64,000 nucleotides of DNA from Allokutzneria sp. A3M-2-11 16. GTDB lineage: Bacteria; Actinomycetota; Actinomycetes; Mycobacteriales; Pseudonocardiaceae. The stretch's first letter is position 1, and each line of letters begins with the position of its first letter. A program made the translations under genes and the position numbers. This document shows positions 61,752-64,000 of this stretch, one piece after another. The DNA lies in NCBI RefSeq assembly GCF_024213555.1, contig NZ_JANAVO010000007.1, positions 186,001-250,000 of the forward strand. Direction: 5' to 3'. Below the pieces are notes generated by a model that saw only the letters and a program-made list of their open reading frames with translations, was not told the DNA's origin and did no database searches.

Positions 61752-61825
61752 CTGATTGCGGTAAACCGATTCCCGTGTCGCACAACGGATTTCCGACAGG
61801 GGAATTCAGGCAAGGGGAGAAAGAA

Positions 61826-62092
61826 ATGAAACGCAGTGTCGTTCTGTTCCTGCCCGCGCTGATGCTGCCCGCGCTGGTCGCGGCGGCGGGAATGGCCTCG
61901 GCCGCGCCGGTGGAACCCGGTCCGCGGCCCGCGGTGACCGCCGAGGTCGCTCAGTGGACGCTTTATCCGCACGGCGCGTGGCCGAGCTACGAGGGGTGCG
62001 CCCTCGCGGGCAACAACGGCATCGCCGCCGGCCGGTGGTCGGAGTTCTACTGCGAGGCGTTCTCGTTGGGCTGGCGCCTCTGGTACCGCTAG
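61826..62092 (+). CDS. small secreted peptide
   Basis: 88 residues from an ATG with AGGGGAG 6 nt upstream. A clear Sec signal peptide (KRSVVLFLPALMLPALVAAA) is cut near AMASAAP or ASAAP, leaving about 60 residues with two cysteines (EGCALAGNNGIAAGRWSEFY then C) and an aromatic tail ending GWRLWYR. The Cys pair may form a disulfide. It is divergent from the nSTAND-WD40 gene and its 3' end runs into a strong hairpin. Function is unknown; bacterial counterparts of this size are often inhibitors or signals. Confidence 0.75.
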   Translation: MKRSVVLFLPALMLPALVAAAGMASAAPVEPGPRPAVTAEVAQWTLYPHGAWPSYEGCALAGNNGIAAGRWSEFYCEAFSLGWRLWYR

Positions 62093-62097
62093 ACCGC

Positions 62098-62131
62098 ACC
62101 CGCCCCCGGGTTCACGAGCCCGGGGGCGGGT
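62098..62131. terminator. bidirectional GC hairpin between convergent genes
   Basis: ACCCGCCCCCGGG and CCCGGGGGCGGGT form a perfect 13-bp stem with an 8-nt loop, just after the secreted-peptide stop. It also lies over the last codons of the leftward membrane protein gene (stop at 62112). Confidence 0.8.
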
Positions 62132-63014
62132 GGTCGTCCTTGCGGAGCAGGCTGGTGAGTTCGTCGCCCTCGCTCGCGCTCAGCGGGTGCCGCAGGTGTT
62201 CGGCGAGCGTGACGCCGTGGAGGTCCGCGGCGGTCTCGACGAGAACGCACAGGGTCGCCGTGGCCGCGCGGGACCGGATGGCGCCCGCGATCACGGTCGC
62301 CGCACCGCAGAGCAGAGCGGGCCACCACCAGACACCGAGCACTCCGTACAGCACGGCCCAGCCGTTGAGCGTGCTCGCGGCGACGTAGGACGCCTGGGCC
62401 GTGGCGATGTCCACGCGGAGCGGCTCCGGAAGCACCGTCCAGAGGCGCGGCCAGGCCACGGTCAGGTCCAGCCCGTAGGCCCGCCGGACGCGCACGGTGC
62501 CCGCGAGCCAGCGATCCCCGATCCAGGTGGGTCGCTGCGGGAACTCCAGTGCGATGGCGTCACGGCGGGCGAGCGCGTCCGCGATCTCCGGGCCGCTGAC
62601 CACGACGTCCTCGCGCGTCTCGGCGCGGATCGCTTCCGCCACCAGGGAATCGGCCTCCTTCGACGCCGTCCGCCATCGCCGTTGCCGCCAGCCGACGAGC
62701 CATCGAGCTGGTCGGCGGCGACCGCGCGTCATCCACAGTCGGCGGACCACGGCGCCCAGCCCGGTGGCCGCCAACCCCGCCACCGCGCTGGCCAGGAGGA
62801 GCCCGACGATCACGAGCACGACCGCTCCCGTGCCGTGCGGACGCGTTGCCCAACGGTTGATTTCCTCAATCAGCGCACGGAAATTCAGCGCGCCGTGGTT
62901 GTGCAGCCGCGCCGCCACAACGGCGGTCGCCACCCACAGCGCGCCGGGCAGGACCAGCAGGGTGAGCCAACGTTCGGCGAGCTTCTTGCTCAGCGACTCC
63001 AGGAACGCGGTCAC
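62112..63014 (-). CDS. hypothetical membrane protein
   Basis: 300 residues from a GTG that overlaps the upstream gene (GTGA). Membrane segments: WLTLLVLPGALWVATAVVAA near residue 15, GAVVLVIVGLLLASAVAGLA near 62, and a pair near 215-250 (LNGWAVLYGVLGVWWWPALL, CGAATVIAGAI). A basic cytoplasmic loop of about 100 residues (RRPARWLVGWRQRRWRTASK and onward) lies between. No family is recognised. It is encoded with a small CPxxxxC protein, a pairing consistent with accessory conflict genes. Confidence 0.75.
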   Translation of the reverse strand: MTAFLESLSKKLAERWLTLLVLPGALWVATAVVAARLHNHGALNFRALIEEINRWATRPHGTGAVVLVIVGLLLASAVAGLAATGLGAVVRRLWMTRGRRRPARWLVGWRQRRWRTASKEADSLVAEAIRAETREDVVVSGPEIADALARRDAIALEFPQRPTWIGDRWLAGTVRVRRAYGLDLTVAWPRLWTVLPEPLRVDIATAQASYVAASTLNGWAVLYGVLGVWWWPALLCGAATVIAGAIRSRAATATLCVLVETAADLHGVTLAEHLRHPLSASEGDELTSLLRKDDHPPPGS

Positions 63015-63394
63015 CCGCTGACCACCTTCACCGGCGTCAGCGGGTCAGCCGTGAGCGAGCACTCGGGCGCGCCGTCAGCACGCACCTCGACCCGGCCGCA
63101 CGGATGCGCGTGCGGACAGCGCCAGCCGTGGGCGACCCGAACCCCGGACGCGGCGCCGGGCAACGGTTGGAAACGCCGATCAGTACTGGTGAGCCCGTCG
63201 ATGCCCGCGGCAGCCGCCGCCTCCTCCACCGCGTCGAGCACCCGCGTCAGCGCGTCCGGATCGGCGCCCGCGCGGACCGCGTCGGCCAGGGCGTCCCAGT
63301 GCTCGGCGGGCAGCCCGGCATCGTCGAGCACCGCCGACAACCCGGGATCTCGCGCCAGGTTCAGGCACAGCCGCCCGAGGCGTTCCTTCACCAT
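63011..63394 (-). CDS. hypothetical small protein with CP-x4-C motif
   Basis: 127 residues from the ATG at 63394, with GGAGGGAG upstream. The N-terminal 75 residues are helical (LGRLCLNLARDPGLSAVLDD, DALTRVLDAVEEAAAAAGID), like effector-associated or death-like helical adaptors. The C-terminal part has GWRCPHAHPCGRVEVRADGA, a possible zinc-binding turn with one more Cys at ECSL. The stop overlaps the next gene's start (GTGA). It is probably an adaptor for the membrane protein. No name can be given with confidence. Confidence 0.7.
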   Translation of the reverse strand: MVKERLGRLCLNLARDPGLSAVLDDAGLPAEHWDALADAVRAGADPDALTRVLDAVEEAAAAAGIDGLTSTDRRFQPLPGAASGVRVAHGWRCPHAHPCGRVEVRADGAPECSLTADPLTPVKVVSG

Positions 63395-63475
63395 CAGAAC
63401 TCCCTCCCCCGCCTCACCCACACGAGTACCGTACTCAGACGACTACCGTCCGCGTTCGGGCTTTGGGGGGCACGT

Positions 63476-64000
63476 GTGACGAACGAGGCCGACCGAATAC
63501 CCGCGGAGGCCGATTGGGCACTGCTGAGACCGGGCTGTGGTCCGGGCTTCAGCGCGGTGTTGATCATCGCCTTCATCGTCACCCGGGTCGTGGGCGGCCC
63601 GCAGTGGCTGGCGATCACGCTGGTGGTGCTGACCAGCATGAGCATCGGCGGCGGACTCGGGTTCCTGGTGTCCCTCTACGCGATCGGCATGCTCGTCCAC
63701 GCGACGTGGGGGACGTGGTGGCTCCTGCTCCCGGTGGCGTTGCTGATCATCAGGCCGCACAGGGTGATCACGACCAGGGCAGCAGCGCCTTTCGACCACG
63801 CCAGGCTCTGGCGGCACGCTCGCAAACTGCACACCCAAGCCATCCGTTCCAAGCGCCTGGACAAGGTCAAGGCCAGCGTCTCGGTGTTCAGGCAGGTAGT
63901 CGCGGTTACCCCGCTGACGCACCCGGATCGGCCGAAGTACCTGATAACCCTGTGCGACGCACTGATACTCCTGGCCAACAGCGTCGACGACGTGGAGCTC
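63476..64000 (+). CDS. membrane protein with C-terminal TPR-like region, runs off the window
   Basis: GTG at 63476 with GGGGGG 6 nt upstream; 175 codons are visible and the frame is open to the end. It begins VTNEADRIPAEADWALLRPG. Two or three membrane segments follow (GFSAVLIIAFIVTRVVGG, WLAITLVVLTSMSIGGGLGF, TWWLLLPVALLII), then a basic helical part and FRQVVAVTPLTHPDRPKYLI, then TLCDALILLANSVDD. The last stretch matches the repeat of actinomycete TPR proteins (AVxxTPxxHPDRxxYLxxLxxAL), which usually end in a CHAT protease domain. A CHAT domain beyond 64000 is an inference. Confidence 0.65.
   Translation, partial: MTNEADRIPAEADWALLRPGCGPGFSAVLIIAFIVTRVVGGPQWLAITLVVLTSMSIGGGLGFLVSLYAIGMLVHATWGTWWLLLPVALLIIRPHRVITTRAAAPFDHARLWRHARKLHTQAIRSKRLDKVKASVSVFRQVVAVTPLTHPDRPKYLITLCDALILLANSVDDVEL

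Overview
The window is GC-rich actinobacterial DNA, most likely from the Pseudonocardiaceae (Saccharothrix/Lentzea/Amycolatopsis-like). The support is the actinomycete gene content (WhiB, SigJ, many TetR/XRE regulators, secreted S8 and tripeptidyl proteases, LLM flavin oxidoreductase, P450, DUF222-HNH protein), frequent GTG/TTG starts, and the recurring short motif TCCACTGTGGAC / GTCCACAGTGGA that I associate with that family. The family assignment is an inference from gene content, not a database result.

1-9.5 kb: the right part of an integrative conjugative element of the actinomycete type. It carries two XRE/Nudix-like paralogues around a cupin, an XRE repressor, an excisionase-like protein, a WhiB protein, two Spd-like membrane proteins, an FtsK/TraB-type DNA translocase split by a frameshift, a small linker ORF and a large serine recombinase whose 3' end runs into a tRNA-Leu(GAG) gene. 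9.5-14.1 kb: a decayed zone between and beside two identical, inverted tRNA-Leu(GAG) genes. It holds wrecks of a kynurenine 3-monooxygenase-like gene, an aromatic amino acid decarboxylase, an AbrB-like gene and a tyrosine integrase, plus one intact M20 peptidase. It ends in a 27-bp perfect palindrome.

14.2-30.2 kb: the most exciting part. Three overlapping genes on the minus strand encode a DEDDh exonuclease-DinG-RecQ triple-fusion helicase (about 2050 aa), a 776-aa protein of unknown family and a 1991-aa P-loop (STAND-like) ATPase. I read this as a candidate three-component anti-phage/anti-plasmid system. Its far side is marked by a serine-recombinase remnant closely related to the intact recombinase at 7.7-9.4 kb, fused to a broken LAL-type regulator gene.

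30.6-46.5 kb: mostly chromosomal-type genes. These include an APH-like kinase, a serine hydrolase relative without its SxxK motif, a methyltransferase with an LLM oxidoreductase, fragments of a phytoene-synthase-like gene and a P450, a TetR/P450/DedA locus with twin operators, a frameshifted tripeptidyl aminopeptidase, a subtilase divergent from a two-component system, twin palindromic elements and an AlkD-like protein. 46.5-57.3 kb: a DUF4157-lysozyme protein, an IleRS2-type isoleucyl-tRNA synthetase with a GxHH active-site motif, a divergent TetR pair, an alpha/beta hydrolase, an NmrA/SigJ pair, a DUF222-HNH protein and a CxxC protein. 57.3-64 kb: a second conflict-system cluster with an HTH-nSTAND-14xWD40 protein coupled to a SLATT-like membrane protein, a small secreted peptide, a membrane protein operon, and the start of a membrane/TPR protein that runs off the window.

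Several genes are broken by single extra or missing bases in G/C runs (tra, recombinase, DUF4157 protein, aminopeptidase). These could be true decay or assembly errors, and this matters for how the mobile element is interpreted.
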